DNA of 64,000 bases. It comes from Desmonostoc muscorum LEGE 12446 (GTDB lineage Bacteria; Cyanobacteriota; Cyanobacteriia; Cyanobacteriales; Nostocaceae). The notes beneath the pieces are model-generated. The model was not told the origin of the DNA. It worked only from the letters and a program-made list of their open reading frames with translations, and searched no databases. Shown in pieces: positions 28,038-37,873 of this stretch. The stretch is taken from the NCBI RefSeq assembly GCF_015207005.2, contig NZ_JADEXS020000001.1:3038001-3102000 (forward strand). The letters run 5' to 3'. Position 1 is the first letter of the stretch; each line of letters starts with the position of its first letter. Both the position numbers and the translations under genes were made by a program.

Positions 28038-30830
28038 TTACACCATCTCCGAGGAAGCCTGTACCACCGGCTGCGGCTGCGGCTGGAACATAAACAGCGA
28101 GTACACTACATCTCGGCGAATATTCACCATCATATCCAAGAACAGCTCATAGCCCTCGCTCTTGTATTCAATCAGCGGGTCTTTTTGGCCATAACCACGT
28201 AATCCCACAGATTCACGCAAGGCATCCATTTGTTGCAGGTGTTCTCGCCACAGGGTATCGATGCGTTGCAAGATAAAGAAACGCTCAGCTTGGCGCATCA
28301 GTCCAGGTTGAACTTGGTCAATTTGGGCTTCTTTGAGATCGTAAGCAATTCGCACCTGTTCGTGGAGGAAGGCTTTAATCTCAGTGACAGTCATATCCTC
28401 TAATTGATTAGCCTGCATATCTGCTAGCAAATAGACGAATTCTTTGACTTTCTCAACCAACTTTTCTAACTCCCATTCTTCGGAAGGTAAGTCTACGTTG
28501 ATGTAGTAGTCAACGATGTCATCCATCGTTTTTTCAGCGTACTTGATTACCTGTTCTTTCAAGTCTTGACCTTCTAACACCCGACGACGTTCGGCGTAAA
28601 TAGCACGACGTTGATTATTCATCACTTCGTCATACTCAAACACCTGCTTGCGGATGTCATAGTAGTAGGTTTCAACTTTTTTCTGTGCGCCTTCCAAACT
28701 GCGGGTAAGCATCCCCGATTCAATGGGCATATCTTCTTCCACTTGGAAGGCATTCATTAATCCAGCAACGCGATCGCCACCAAAAATCCGCAGTAAGTTA
28801 TCTTCTAAACTGAGGAAAAATCTTGTGGTTCCAGGGTCGCCTTGTCTGCCGGCGCGTCCGCGCAACTGGTTGTCAATCCGCCGCGATTCGTGGCGTTCTG
28901 TACCAATGACGTGCAAACCACCGATGTCCACTACCTCATTATGCTCTCGCTCGGTGAATTGTTCGTATTCCTGCTTAACACGTTTATATGCTTCCCGCAA
29001 CTTTTGAATTACGGGGTCGTCGATGGGAGCTTTTTCGGCGGCGACAGCTACCTTTTCTTCAGCTTCTAGTTCCGGTAAACTGCGATCGCCATACTCACGC
29101 ACTGCAACTTCTACTGCTTCTTTGAGTAGCTGTTCTGTTTCTTTTGTCAACTGGGTGGGGAAAATTTCCGGTGAAGCCCGCCAGGTTTTGACTTTTTTAC
29201 CAGGAACGAAACCTTGACCACCGCCGTGTCCTGTAGGTAATCCGGCAGGCCTTTGAACGCCAAACGCATCTTCATCTTCTGGCATCACAATGCGAGGCAT
29301 CAAATATTCCCGCAGTTTCAGACGCGCCATGTATTCAGAGTTACCACCAAGGATGATGTCTGTACCTCTTCCCGCCATGTTCGTGGCAATGGTCACAGCA
29401 CCTTTGCGTCCTGCTTGAGCGACGATTTCTGCCTCTCGTTCCACGTTTTCCGGTCGGGCATTGAGTAATTCGTGGGGAATTTCTAGCTGCTTCAGTAGTC
29501 TGCTGAGATATTCAGATTTTTCTACACTCGTGGTTCCTACCAATACTGGCCTACCGAGTTCGTGCATTTCGGCACATTCTCTGGCGATCGCTCCCCACTT
29601 GCCTGATTCCGTCTTAAAGACCATATCAGACAAGTCTTCGCGTCTTCTGTCACGGTTGGTGGGAATTACCGTGACTTCCAGCTTGTAAATTTTTTCAAAC
29701 TCTGGTTCTTCAGTTTTTGCCGTTCCCGTCATTCCACCCAATTTGGGATACAGCAAGAACAGGTTTTGATAAGTGATTGTCGCTAGAGTTTGAGTTTCTG
29801 GCTGAATTTCTACGTGTTCTTTGGCTTCAATGGCCTGGTGTAGTCCATCACTCCAGCGTCGTCCGGGTAGTACCCGACCGGTAAATTCATCCACAATCAC
29901 CACTTCTCCATTGCGGACAATATAGTTTGTGTCTTTAAGGAAAAGTTCTTTGGCTTTAATGGCATTGAAAACAAAGTGCGCCCAAGGATCTTCTGGGTCA
30001 AATAAATCTGTAACTCCCAAAAGATTTTCTGCCTCTGCAAAGCCTTCATCTGTCAGTAGCACATTACGAGCTTTTTCATCCACATCATAATGCTCGTCTT
30101 TTTTGAGAGTAACTGCTATTTCAGAAGCTTGCAGATATTTTTCTGTAGGTCTTTCCACCTGTCCTGAAATAATCAGGGGTGTCCGGGCCTCATCAATTAA
30201 AATCGAGTCTACCTCGTCAATGACGCAGTAATTAAACGGGCGTTGCACCACATCTTTCATGTCTGTGGCCATGTTGTCCCGTAGGTAGTCAAAGCCTACC
30301 TCACTGTTCGTCACATAAGTGATATCACAGTCATAGTTTTTCTGACGTTCAGTGGGGGTCATGTTTGCCTGGATTAGACCCACACTCAACCCCAAGAACC
30401 GATGCACCTGTCCCATCCATTCGGCGTCTCGACGAGCCAGGTAATCGTTCACAGTAATAACATGTACACCTTTACCACTAAGGGCATTCAAATAACTCGG
30501 CAAGGTGGCTACTAGTGTTTTACCCTCACCCGTTTTCATTTCCGCAATTTGCCCTACGTGCAAAATGATACCGCCAAGCAGTTGGACATCAAAATGCCGT
30601 AAGCCTAAGACTCGCCGTCCTGCTTCCCGGACAACAGCGTAAGCTTCTGGCAAGATATCATCCAGAGCTTCGCCTTTGGCGAGTCGTTGTTTAAATTCTA
30701 CGGTTTTCCCTTTTAACTCTTCATCAGAAAGAGTGTTAATTTCTTCCTCTAAAAGGTTAATTTCAGTAACTGAAGGTTGGTATTTTTTCAGCTTACGAGC
30801 GTTGGGATCGCCCAACAAAAGTTTTAGCAT
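28038..30830 (-). CDS. secA: Preprotein translocase ATPase SecA
   Basis: 930 residues. Walker A MKTGEGKT (98-105), [19 protein letters not shown] (DEAD-type box), and [18 protein letters not shown] (motif VI region) are clear; the cyanobacterial insertion around [11 protein letters not shown] to [12 protein letters not shown] is normal. SecA drives protein export through SecYEG in plasma and thylakoid membranes. The C-terminus ([13 protein letters not shown]) lacks the cysteine-rich zinc motif of proteobacterial SecA, as usual in cyanobacteria. It converges with atpC. Confidence 0.99.
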   Translation of the reverse strand: MLKLLLGDPNARKLKKYQPSVTEINLLEEEINTLSDEELKGKTVEFKQRLAKGEALDDILPEAYAVVREAGRRVLGLRHFDVQLLGGIILHVGQIAEMKTGEGKTLVATLPSYLNALSGKGVHVITVNDYLARRDAEWMGQVHRFLGLSVGLIQANMTPTERQKNYDCDITYVTNSEVGFDYLRDNMATDMKDVVQRPFNYCVIDEVDSILIDEARTPLIISGQVERPTEKYLQASEIAVTLKKDEHYDVDEKARNVLLTDEGFAEAENLLGVTDLFDPEDPWAHFVFNAIKAKELFLKDTNYIVRNGEVVIVDEFTGRVLPGRRWSDGLHQAIEAKEHVEIQPETQTLATITYQNLFLLYPKLGGMTGTAKTEEPEFEKIYKLEVTVIPTNRDRRREDLSDMVFKTESGKWGAIARECAEMHELGRPVLVGTTSVEKSEYLSRLLKQLEIPHELLNARPENVEREAEIVAQAGRKGAVTIATNMAGRGTDIILGGNSEYMARLKLREYLMPRIVMPEDEDAFGVQRPAGLPTGHGGGQGFVPGKKVKTWRASPEIFPTQLTKETEQLLKEAVEVAVREYGDRSLPELEAEEKVAVAAEKAPIDDPVIQKLREAYKRVKQEYEQFTEREHNEVVDIGGLHVIGTERHESRRIDNQLRGRAGRQGDPGTTRFFLSLEDNLLRIFGGDRVAGLMNAFQVEEDMPIESGMLTRSLEGAQKKVETYYYDIRKQVFEYDEVMNNQRRAIYAERRRVLEGQDLKEQVIKYAEKTMDDIVDYYINVDLPSEEWELEKLVEKVKEFVYLLADMQANQLEDMTVTEIKAFLHEQVRIAYDLKEAQIDQVQPGLMRQAERFFILQRIDTLWREHLQQMDALRESVGLRGYGQKDPLIEYKSEGYELFLDMMVNIRRDVVYSLFMFQPQPQPVVQASSEMV

Positions 30831-31185
30831 GGCAGGTTATCGAACTGAATCAAGGGGGATGGGAATTAAAGGTTTGGGATTGATTATAAACATTTAACCC
30901 ATTCAACAGTCTTAGTTGTGGATGGGTGTGAAATGAGAATTCACTCAAAAACAGGAGAAAAACTAGTCAATCAGTTTCTTAAATGATTGGTTTTAACTCT
31001 TATCTTATATTTAGTCTTTCTTCATAGTATCATTTTGCCTCCAGATGGGGCATTGGGGATTGGGGATTGGGGATTGGGTACTGGGGATTGGGGACTGGGG
31101 ACTGGGGATTGGGTAATGAGGATTGGGGATTGAGTACTGGGTGTTAGGAAAGTTCTTCCAGTCCCCAGTCCCCAGTCCCCAGTCC
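30831..31185. other. Spacer with GGGGACT/GGGGATT heptamer element
   Basis: 355 bp between the secA start and the cytochrome stop. From about 31039 to 31196 it is a composite of G-rich heptamers, the core TAGGAAAGTTCTTCCA (31145-31160) and C-rich heptamers, potentially a large hairpin. The secA promoter should be near 30850-31000. Confidence 0.75.
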
Positions 31186-31788
31186 CTAATTTGAATTCTC
31201 CCACTCTGGGCTAAGGCGGCGGAAATTGTAGTCACTAGCACTGGGATGACAGCTTAGACAGCTACCAATTTCGAGGGGACGTGGTAGCTTAACTTCTGGA
31301 TGCAAAGCTTTGAAATAACGTGAGTTATTGAGGCGATAGGGTGTTTCTTCATCGTTGAGTTTGACGCGGGAGAAAGTCGAAAGATATTTCCACACTAAAA
31401 TGCGGGGCGGATCGACTAAAGGCTTGAGTTGTGCGCCGTAGTGTTGCGAGTCTTCCAGGAGATTTTTCCATGTTTGGGTGGGAAAAACGGCTGGTGGTAA
31501 GGCAATGTGGCATGTGGAGCAATTTTCCAAATACAGTTCTTGGCCTAGTTGGTACTGTGCTGGTACTACATCAACTGTGCCAATTTCGGCGCTGGGAGTG
31601 GCACTTTGGGCGTTAGTTACTAAGGCTAAAAGCCAGCCCATAGCTAGACTCCAGGTGATAATCACTAAAAGTAGACCGAAAAATTGGCGTTTGAATTCGC
31701 GTTCGGCGCTTTGTCGTAGCGCTTGGCTATCGCTATTTAGCGATCGCTTTTCCCCATCACGGGATTTCCGCTTAACAAAAATTGACAT
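31186..31788 (-). CDS. Membrane-anchored diheme c-type cytochrome
   Basis: 200 residues. A membrane helix at about 36-58 anchors a lumenal/periplasmic domain with two heme-binding motifs, CSTCH (90-94) and CLSCH (177-181). Conserved segments LPPAVFPTQTWKNLL and PRILVWKYLSTFSRV match the cyanobacterial diheme cytochrome family. Electron transfer partners are unknown. The last codons adjoin repeat DNA but the end (RRLSPEWENSN) looks native. Confidence 0.88.
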   Translation of the reverse strand: MSIFVKRKSRDGEKRSLNSDSQALRQSAEREFKRQFFGLLLVIITWSLAMGWLLALVTNAQSATPSAEIGTVDVVPAQYQLGQELYLENCSTCHIALPPAVFPTQTWKNLLEDSQHYGAQLKPLVDPPRILVWKYLSTFSRVKLNDEETPYRLNNSRYFKALHPEVKLPRPLEIGSCLSCHPSASDYNFRRLSPEWENSN

Positions 31789-31836
31789 TCCTCACATTCC
31801 CAGATTTTTAGAAGTGGCGCTTGTGTTAATCATAGG

Positions 31837-31878
31837 ACTTACGCAGTATTAGGAGTGTTTTTTTGATTCTGCGTAAGT
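31837..31878. repeat. Inverted repeat ACTTACGCAG/CTGCGTAAGT
   Basis: Perfect 10-bp arms separated by 22 bp in the spacer between the cytochrome and toxin genes; a related half-site (GGACTTATGCA) occurs near 43316. It is a dispersed palindrome. Confidence 0.6.
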
Positions 31879-31977
31879 ATTTTTGACAAGGAATATGGCG
31901 ATCGCATGTGTGGGATACATCAAATATTTGTACAGCATACTACTGCTGACTATGCAAGAAAAAATCTCTTGGCAGTT

Positions 31978-32340
31978 TTAACCTGACTCACTATAAAAAT
32001 CAGCTAAGATATCTCGGATTTCATTTGCATTAATATCTTCTCGGTCAGATTTGGTATAAATCGTTAACAGCAAAAGACTTGTAGGTGACTCAACTTGATA
32101 AATTAATCGATAACCAGCACTTTTACCTTTTTGAATATTACTATTGCGAACTCTCACCTTATAAACAATATATTCTTCACCAATACGTGCAATTCTATCT
32201 CCTACGATATTTCCCTGTTGTAATTGCTCAATAATCGGTTGAACATCAGAACGAATATTGCGAAATCTCTTTGAGAGTCTGTAAAGTTCCTCTTCAAATT
32301 CATCAGAAAATCGAATTGAAACCGGATTTTCACTCTGCAT
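31978..32340 (-). CDS. RelE/ParE-type toxin of a toxin-antitoxin pair
   Basis: 120 residues from the ATG at 32340, chosen because it overlaps the antitoxin stop by 11 bp (ATGCAGAGTGA), typical of translational coupling; the frame continues upstream to 32361. The pattern (IRFSDEFEEELYRLSKRFRNIRSDVQPIIEQL, then YIVYKVRVRNSNIQKGKSAGYRLIY, then LLLLTIYTKSDREDI) is that of RelE/HigB-like mRNA interferases. It probably cleaves mRNA on ribosomes when freed from the antitoxin; that activity is inferred from the family. Confidence 0.85.
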   Translation of the reverse strand: MQSENPVSIRFSDEFEEELYRLSKRFRNIRSDVQPIIEQLQQGNIVGDRIARIGEEYIVYKVRVRNSNIQKGKSAGYRLIYQVESPTSLLLLTIYTKSDREDINANEIRDILADFYSESG

Positions 32341-32587
32341 CAATCCTGTCCCATAGCTCACTAAGTGGTCTAGTTTGCCCCATTTTTGCTTGCTGTAAGG
32401 CTCTTCTCAAACTCGCTTTCACTTCCTCAATGGGTGTATCGTCGGGGTCAATTTCTTCAGCATCTGTTGATTCTGGAACCAAAACGATTACCCGAACCTG
32501 GTGAGGATAATTCGTTCCTTGAATCGGCTCATCTAAAACTAAGTTTCCCTGAGAGTCAATTTTACCAGTAACTTCGATCGCTTTCAT
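32330..32587 (-). CDS. Antitoxin partner of the RelE-type toxin
   Basis: 85 residues. The N-terminus (IEVTGKIDSQGNLVLDEPIQG) is a short beta-rich segment seen in many cyanobacterial antitoxins, and the C-terminal acidic then helical part (IDPDDTPIEEVKASLRRALQQAKMG) would wrap the toxin. It is the first gene of the pair and overlaps the toxin start. The exact antitoxin family is not certain. Confidence 0.78.
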   Translation of the reverse strand: MKAIEVTGKIDSQGNLVLDEPIQGTNYPHQVRVIVLVPESTDAEEIDPDDTPIEEVKASLRRALQQAKMGQTRPLSELWDRIDAE

Positions 32588-32671
32588 TTGTTATTTACCT
32601 GATTTTGTAGGAGATTCTAACACGCCCAAATCCAAGGGCGATCGATAAAGAAAATTTTAAATATACTTTTT

Positions 32672-32719
32672 ATTTAACTTGATTCACTAGAAAAATCAGC
32701 TAAAATATCTCGGATTTCA
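32672..32719 (-). pseudogene. 3' fragment of a second RelE-type toxin gene
   Basis: On the minus strand this encodes EIRDILADFSSESS and a stop, nearly identical to the last residues of the adjacent toxin (EIRDILADFYSESG), with nucleotide identity over about 48 bp. The rest of that gene is gone and is replaced by HIP1-containing DNA. It is a decayed tandem copy upstream of the intact pair. Confidence 0.7.
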
Positions 32720-32758
32720 AGCGATCGCAATTTTATCGCTGTTTTTTTTGGTAAACAA

Positions 32759-32809
32759 GGTGCGAAGGATGACTGTTATGAAGTAGCGCAAATAAATATC
32801 CTTCACACC
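32759..32809. repeat. Inverted repeat downstream of the MoxR gene
   Basis: GGTGCGAAGGAT (32759-32770) and ATCCTTCACACC (32798-32809) pair at 11 of 12 positions. It may act as a terminator for the MoxR transcript, but no T-run follows on the minus strand. Confidence 0.45.
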
Positions 32810-32846
32810 AAGAAATGCAGTTACAAAAGTATCTGTAGAATTCTTT

Positions 32847-33755
32847 TTAAGGAATGGGAACCGATCGCAATAATCGCTCAACAACAGTTCTAGCGTTGCG
32901 TCCTCCTCTGGGAATGAGACGATGGCAAATAACGTAAGGGACGAGAAATTTTACATCATCGGGAATGGCATAATCACGCCCTAATAGAAAAGCTAGGGCT
33001 TGGGCACCTCGTTGTAATGCTACTGTGCCACGAGGACTAACACCAAGGGCGATTTCCTCATCTTGGCGTGTCGCCCGCACTAATTCAAGGATGTACTGTT
33101 GCAAGGAGGTTGTCACTTTGACTTGAGAACAGAGGTAACGCAATTCCTGTACTTCTGCCAAGGTAATACAAGGCTTTAAGTCAGCAACCTTGATACCATT
33201 TTGGAGATTTTGCAGCATTTGGAGTTCTTCTGCTTCGGAAGGATAGCCCAAACTCAATGACAACATAAACCTGTCCATTTGGGCTTCTGGCAGGGGAAAA
33301 GTACCTTGATATTCAATAGGGTTTTGCGTAGCAATGACAAAGAATGGTTGAGGAACTGCACGAGAGACACCATCAACTGTTACCTGATTTTCTTCCATAA
33401 CTTCTAGCAAAGCTGACTGAGTGCGGGGTGTGGCGCGATTAATTTCGTCAGCAAGTAGCACATTGGCAAAAACTGGCCCAGGAAGAAAAGTAAATTCGCC
33501 GCTTTTTGGGTTCCAGATGTTGGTACCAGTGATGTCAGTTGGCAGTAAATCAGGGGTGCATTGTAAGCGTTGAAACTTGCCATCTACTGAACGAGCTAGA
33601 GATTTAGCAAGCAGGGTTTTGCCAACCCCAGGGACATCTTCTAATAGGGCATGACCACCACCTAGCAAGGCTACTAGCACTAAGCGTATCGCCTCACTTT
33701 TGCCAACGATGGTAAGAGTCAGATTTTGTGTTAGGGCGTCAATTTTTTCTCTCAT
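32847..33755 (-). CDS. MoxR-family AAA+ ATPase
   Basis: 302 residues from ATG 33755 (MREKIDALTQNL). The frame runs on upstream to 33911, but those codons are heptamer repeat DNA. Walker A DVPGVGKT (40-47), Walker B-type VLLADEINRATPRTQSALLEVMEE, and sensor region FVIATQNPIEYQGTFPLPEAQMDRF define MoxR ATPases, chaperone-like proteins that usually work with VWA-domain partners. No VWA gene is adjacent here. Confidence 0.95.
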   Translation of the reverse strand: MREKIDALTQNLTLTIVGKSEAIRLVLVALLGGGHALLEDVPGVGKTLLAKSLARSVDGKFQRLQCTPDLLPTDITGTNIWNPKSGEFTFLPGPVFANVLLADEINRATPRTQSALLEVMEENQVTVDGVSRAVPQPFFVIATQNPIEYQGTFPLPEAQMDRFMLSLSLGYPSEAEELQMLQNLQNGIKVADLKPCITLAEVQELRYLCSQVKVTTSLQQYILELVRATRQDEEIALGVSPRGTVALQRGAQALAFLLGRDYAIPDDVKFLVPYVICHRLIPRGGRNARTVVERLLRSVPIP

Positions 33756-33766
33756 GCGGTGTGGGG

Positions 33767-33900
33767 AGTGGGGAATGGGGACTGGGGACTGGGGACTGGG
33801 GACTAGGGACTGGGGACTAGGGACTGGGGACTGGAAGAACTTTCCTAATACCCACTCCCCAGTACCCAATACCCAGTACCCAATACCCAATACCCTATCT
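33767..33900. repeat. Composite GGGGACT heptamer element
   Basis: About nine G-rich heptamers, then the core TGGAAGAACTTTCCTA (33832-33847), then C-rich AGTACCC/AATACCC units. The core is the exact reverse complement of that at 31145-31160. Confidence 0.9.
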
Positions 33901-33925
33901 ATTGTTCCCACTCAGCACTCAGCAC

Positions 33926-34999
33926 TCAGCACTGGGCACTAAGAACTTGTTTAGCGGCTATGCAGTCAAGTTGAATTTGTGTTTTCAGGGCTTCTAGAGA
34001 AGGAAATTTTTGTTCCGGGCGTAAAAATTTGACTAGTTCTATAGCCAGTTTCTTACCATACAAATCACCAGACCAATCGAACAGATGTACTTCCACAGAT
34101 GCAGAAGCACCATTTACAGTTGGACGATTACCAATATTCATGACGCCCAATATCTCACTAGGAGATACATTTGCTGTTTCACTGAGAGTGAAAACTCGGA
34201 CAGCGTAAACTCCTTGGCGGGGCAAGAACTTTTCTTTTGGTAGCTGGAGATTGGCGGTGGGAAAGCCAATGGTTCTGCCGAGTTGCTGTCCTTGAACGAC
34301 CATACCAAGGAGGGTGTAGGGGCGTCCTAGTAGGAGATTTGCGTTTTCGATGTCACCGTCCTCAAGGGTTTGGCGGATCAATGAAGTGCTAATGCGGGCA
34401 TCCTGATTTGGAGTGGTACTGGTGCAACTGCTTTGGGTAGGTGAGTCGCCTGTATAAGTTTGTAAGGGAACGATGGTAACGGGAATATTGTAATTGGCGG
34501 CGATTAATTGCAAATCTTTAGCAGTACCAATGCGCTTTTTGCCAAAACAAAAATCTTCTCCGATACTAATTTGCTGGCATTGGAGTTGTTGGACGAGAAT
34601 TTTTTCGACAAATTCTTCAGGAGTCAAAGCAGATAATTCTTTGTCGAAAGGAAGTAATACCAGTTGTTCTACTCCAAGCGATCGCAATTGTTGGACTTTT
34701 TCATCGAGTGGCGTTAACAAACTCCGGGGTTGCCCCGTAAAAAACTCCTGTGGGTGCGGATCAAAGGTGACAACTGTCGAGTAAATGTATTGTTGATTTG
34801 TCAGTTGTTGATTTTCGTTAGACTGTGGACTACTGACTACTGACAACTGACCACCAGGGTGCAATACTGGCTCAATTACCCTTTGATGACCAAGATGTAC
34901 ACCATCAAATTTGCCAAGTGCAACAGCAGTCGGCGTTAGTAGCCCTTCGGTGGAAGAAGCAACCCACACAGAACACCCATTTTGAGACAAATTTAGCAC
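33926..34999 (-). CDS. ribF: Bifunctional riboflavin kinase/FAD synthetase with repeat-derived insertion
   Basis: 357 residues, GTG start at 34999. The FAD synthetase domain has GKFDGVHLGHQ (28-38) and TVVTFDPHPQEFF; the C-terminal riboflavin kinase domain has GRTIGFPTANL and the NIGNRPT motif. It makes FMN and FAD from riboflavin. Between VLHPG and YSTVVTFD the family normally has a short linker; here about 20 residues (GGQLSVVSSPQSNENQQL onward) are encoded by GACTACT-type heptamers, an in-frame repeat insertion. A second Ser/Thr-rich stretch (SPTQSSCTSTTPNQD) before ARISTSLIRQ also looks extra. Confidence 0.95.
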   Translation of the reverse strand: MLNLSQNGCSVWVASSTEGLLTPTAVALGKFDGVHLGHQRVIEPVLHPGGQLSVVSSPQSNENQQLTNQQYIYSTVVTFDPHPQEFFTGQPRSLLTPLDEKVQQLRSLGVEQLVLLPFDKELSALTPEEFVEKILVQQLQCQQISIGEDFCFGKKRIGTAKDLQLIAANYNIPVTIVPLQTYTGDSPTQSSCTSTTPNQDARISTSLIRQTLEDGDIENANLLLGRPYTLLGMVVQGQQLGRTIGFPTANLQLPKEKFLPRQGVYAVRVFTLSETANVSPSEILGVMNIGNRPTVNGASASVEVHLFDWSGDLYGKKLAIELVKFLRPEQKFPSLEALKTQIQLDCIAAKQVLSAQC

Positions 35000-35346
35000 G
35001 TGGATTCTGAGATTTTAGGTTTATTTTAGCTATCAGCAGGAAGCTACCCTATAGTAAACCGCTTTGAGGAGGACAGGTTTTGTAGTACCAACTTGTCATT
35101 AGTCATTAGTCATTAGTCCAATGCCCCATACTTCTCTACGAGAGGCTGGGCCAACGGCTTTGCTCAGTACAAGTGCCCAATGCCCAATGCCCAATGCCCA
35201 ATGTTGTCGCCCTTGTTCTGTAGTCGGCGTTGCGACAACTTGCTTGGGCAGTGCTGTCTCAAGGTATAGCCAACGGGTACGGTGTTGCGCTGAAAGCTTC
35301 TGATCACCAATCTAATCTAAAATCTACAATTGCTTCGATGCCAGCT
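35000..35346. other. Gene-free spacer with heptamer repeats
   Basis: About 350 bp holding TAGTCAT units near 35098-35117 and (AATGCCC) units near 35175-35205. No gene or clear regulatory site is visible. Confidence 0.7.
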
Positions 35347-36243
35347 TTAGACAGAAAACTTGCTAACAGGAAAAGATTCTGATAACGAAGCTGAGGTGGA
35401 AACTTGGAGTATGATTCCTTCCCGTGCCATAATCGCACCAGGAAATTTCGCAGCTGCTTGTTTCCCTACACGATCCAAAAAGTCGTCATTGTGCGCCGGG
35501 TCATGGTGGTAAATCACCAAAGTTTTGACGTTAGCAGCCTGTGCCACTTTCACAGCTTCTTGCCAGGTGGAATGTCCCCAGCCAATTTTCGGGGATGTTG
35601 GCGAATGATATTCCTCGTCAGTGTAGGTAGAATCGTAAATTAAGATGTCGGCATTACGAGATAGCCAAAGCACATTTTCATCAAGTCGATCGCGAAAATG
35701 TTCAGTATCTGTAATGTAAACAGCAGCACCATCACGCCAGTTGACGCGGTATCCTACGGCTTCACCTGGATGATTTAAAGGTGCTGTTTCCACAGTCACA
35801 TCATCAATATCTATTGGTTGCCCCGCTCGAATGTTGTGGAAACTTAAATTGGCTTGCATAATCTGCAAGGGCACGGGAAAATTCGGGTGGAGCATCTGGT
35901 CATTGAGGCGCTGTTCTATGGTAGAACCATCAGGAGCGATCGCGCCGTAGATATGAAAGTCATTCCCCTTAACAAACCCTGGAACAAAGAAGGGAAAACC
36001 CTGCATGTGGTCCCAGTGAGAATGGGTGAAAAATATATGAGCTTCTAACGGCATCTGGCGCAATAAAGATTGCCCCAAAACATGTAGTCCCGTACCACCA
36101 TCGAAAATTAAGCGTTTACCGCCCACTTGCATCTCAACGCAAGGGGTATTACCGCCGTAACGAACGGTGTGTGGTCCTGGACTGGGGATGCTGCCGCGAA
36201 CTCCCCAAAATTGAACGGTAAATTGGTTCTCTATCCTAGACAT
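35347..36243 (-). CDS. MBL-fold metallo-hydrolase
   Basis: 298 residues. The metal-binding motif HSHWDH (74-79) follows the strand LIFDGGTG (46-53, including the usual Asp), and further ligands lie in TAPLNHPGEAVGYRV and DSTYTDEEY. The opening FWGVRGSIPSPGPHTVRYGGNTPCV is characteristic of a phosphodiesterase-like MBL subgroup near PhnP and RNase Z. The substrate is unknown; cyclic nucleotide or nucleic-acid phosphodiester cleavage is plausible. Confidence 0.9.
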   Translation of the reverse strand: MSRIENQFTVQFWGVRGSIPSPGPHTVRYGGNTPCVEMQVGGKRLIFDGGTGLHVLGQSLLRQMPLEAHIFFTHSHWDHMQGFPFFVPGFVKGNDFHIYGAIAPDGSTIEQRLNDQMLHPNFPVPLQIMQANLSFHNIRAGQPIDIDDVTVETAPLNHPGEAVGYRVNWRDGAAVYITDTEHFRDRLDENVLWLSRNADILIYDSTYTDEEYHSPTSPKIGWGHSTWQEAVKVAQAANVKTLVIYHHDPAHNDDFLDRVGKQAAAKFPGAIMAREGIILQVSTSASLSESFPVSKFSV

Positions 36244-36541
36244 GGGTGTTGCTTGCTGGACTGAGCGGGCGATAAATGAAAAAATTGTTACTTGTTTGGT
36301 TCAAGTTTATACTGTCTCACCGATTTTAGTAGGGAGAGGATTAGAGGGAAGATTTCTTGGTAGAACAGCATACCCTGTTTCCGGGTGATTGTGTAAATAT
36401 CGATGAGCTACTCTAAGGTGTAATTTTCAAGTTTTTCGGGTGTATGTGTATCCGTTATCTCAAAGGTGCCCCTACGTTATAGCCTAGATTTTGTTGTCAT
36501 GCATTGAATTAATTCCAGTTCTTTCCTCGTAAATCAATGAT

Positions 36542-37339
36542 TCAGGGAAATTTGAATTCCCATTGAGATAATTTATCTAGTCCAGTTGGGTAGGTAAGAT
36601 TGTACTGGAGGGGAGTTATACTGATGTAGTTATTACGTACAACATGCACATCTATCGGTACATTTTGCGGTAAATTTAACCCAACTGGAGGTTCTACATC
36701 CTCAATGACTTCTCCAGTTAACCAATAGTACGTTTTTCCACGAGGATCGACTCGTTTATCAAACACATCTATGTAACGCCGCACTCCTTGACGGGTGAGA
36801 GTTACTCCAGCAATTTCTTCCCACTCAACAGCAGGAATATTGACATTAAGTAACATCAAATCCGGCAGTGGTTTTTGGGCTAACTGGTCTAACAGAGTTT
36901 TGGCAAACTTAGCAGCAGGTTGAAAGTTTTTTGAAGTATGACTCGTAAGACTCATCGCTACACTGGGGATGCCTTCAATGAGACCTTCCATGGCCGCAGA
37001 AACAGTGCCAGAATACAAAATTTCAGTTCCCAAATTGGCACCTTGATTGATGCCAGAGATCACGAAATCCGGGGGAGTTTCTAACAAAGCCCACAGCGCC
37101 AATTTGACGCAATCTGAAGGCGTACCATCGCAAGCCCAAGCTTTAACAGCCGGATGAAAAATCGACTCAACGATTTCGGCGCGAATTGGTTGGTGCAAAG
37201 TTAATCCATGCCCAGTTGCCGATCGCTCTCGGTCTGGGCAAACTACAGTAACTTCATGGCCTGCTTCTGCTAAGTAGTTGGCTAGGGTACGAATACCCAT
37301 AGCAGAAATACCGTCATCGTTGCTAATTAGTAATTTCAT
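36542..37339 (-). CDS. surE: 5'/3'-nucleotidase SurE
   Basis: 265 residues from ATG 37339 ([10 protein letters not shown]); the upstream in-frame codons are repeat-like. The metal site NDDG (7-10), [10 protein letters not shown] and the [11 protein letters not shown] loop are present. SurE dephosphorylates nucleoside monophosphates and short polyphosphates and is linked to stationary-phase survival. It stands alone with spacers on both sides. Confidence 0.96.
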   Translation of the reverse strand: MKLLISNDDGISAMGIRTLANYLAEAGHEVTVVCPDRERSATGHGLTLHQPIRAEIVESIFHPAVKAWACDGTPSDCVKLALWALLETPPDFVISGINQGANLGTEILYSGTVSAAMEGLIEGIPSVAMSLTSHTSKNFQPAAKFAKTLLDQLAQKPLPDLMLLNVNIPAVEWEEIAGVTLTRQGVRRYIDVFDKRVDPRGKTYYWLTGEVIEDVEPPVGLNLPQNVPIDVHVVRNNYISITPLQYNLTYPTGLDKLSQWEFKFP

Positions 37340-37873
37340 AGGCATTGGGAATTGTGTATGGGGCACTTGTACTGAGTGACTCGTGCCGAGCATCTCGATT
37401 TCGCTTGATGGAACCGGAGCCGAGGTAAGCCGAAGTATTGGGCATGGGGTATTATTTGGTTATTAGTCATTAGTTATGTGTAATTTGTCATTTGTCAATG
37501 ACATTCGTCACAGGCATGAACAAAAACATTAGTCATTAGTTACAGCAGATTTCAAGTTGGTGGAGTACAGAATCTAAGTCTGGTAGTCAATCATAAAGGC
37601 TGTTTTACTTCTGAATTTTGCTGTATGACAGTCGTCACAAGCATCAGCAAAAACATACTCCCTTGCCCAATGGCATCTAAACTCGTAAAACCAGCGTAAT
37701 TTTGACTTTTGAATGCGTGACTTTTGACTTCCCCGAACGCGAGTGCGTCTCGCTCCAGAAGGGGCTGACTCTTGGCTTTGGTTTATTGATGGCATCTTAA
37801 CTAGAATTATTTTGTAAGCAGTCCATAGCTCTCGACTATAGACTAATGACTATAGATTAATGACTAATAACTA
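37340..37873. other. Spacer between divergent surE and pheS
   Basis: 534 bp with TAGTCAT/GACTAAT heptamers and a direct repeat of 32 bp (37498-37529 and 37625-37656, four mismatches). A minus-strand open frame at 37574-37795 is composed of these repeats and has no family resemblance. Promoters of both genes should be here but were not resolved. Confidence 0.65.

Noticed and set aside
28723..29688. Several plus-strand frames inside secA
   Set aside because: Antisense shadows of a clearly conserved gene; the same holds for the frames opposite atpD, pheS, mgtE and the GH15-like gene.
33756..33911. N-terminal extension of the MoxR frame
   Set aside because: The added residues (VPSPQSPVP type) are translated heptamer repeats; the family-typical start is ATG 33755.
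37574..37795. 73-codon minus-strand frame in the surE-pheS spacer
   Set aside because: Composed of repeat-derived sequence, including one copy of the 32-bp direct repeat; no protein family pattern.
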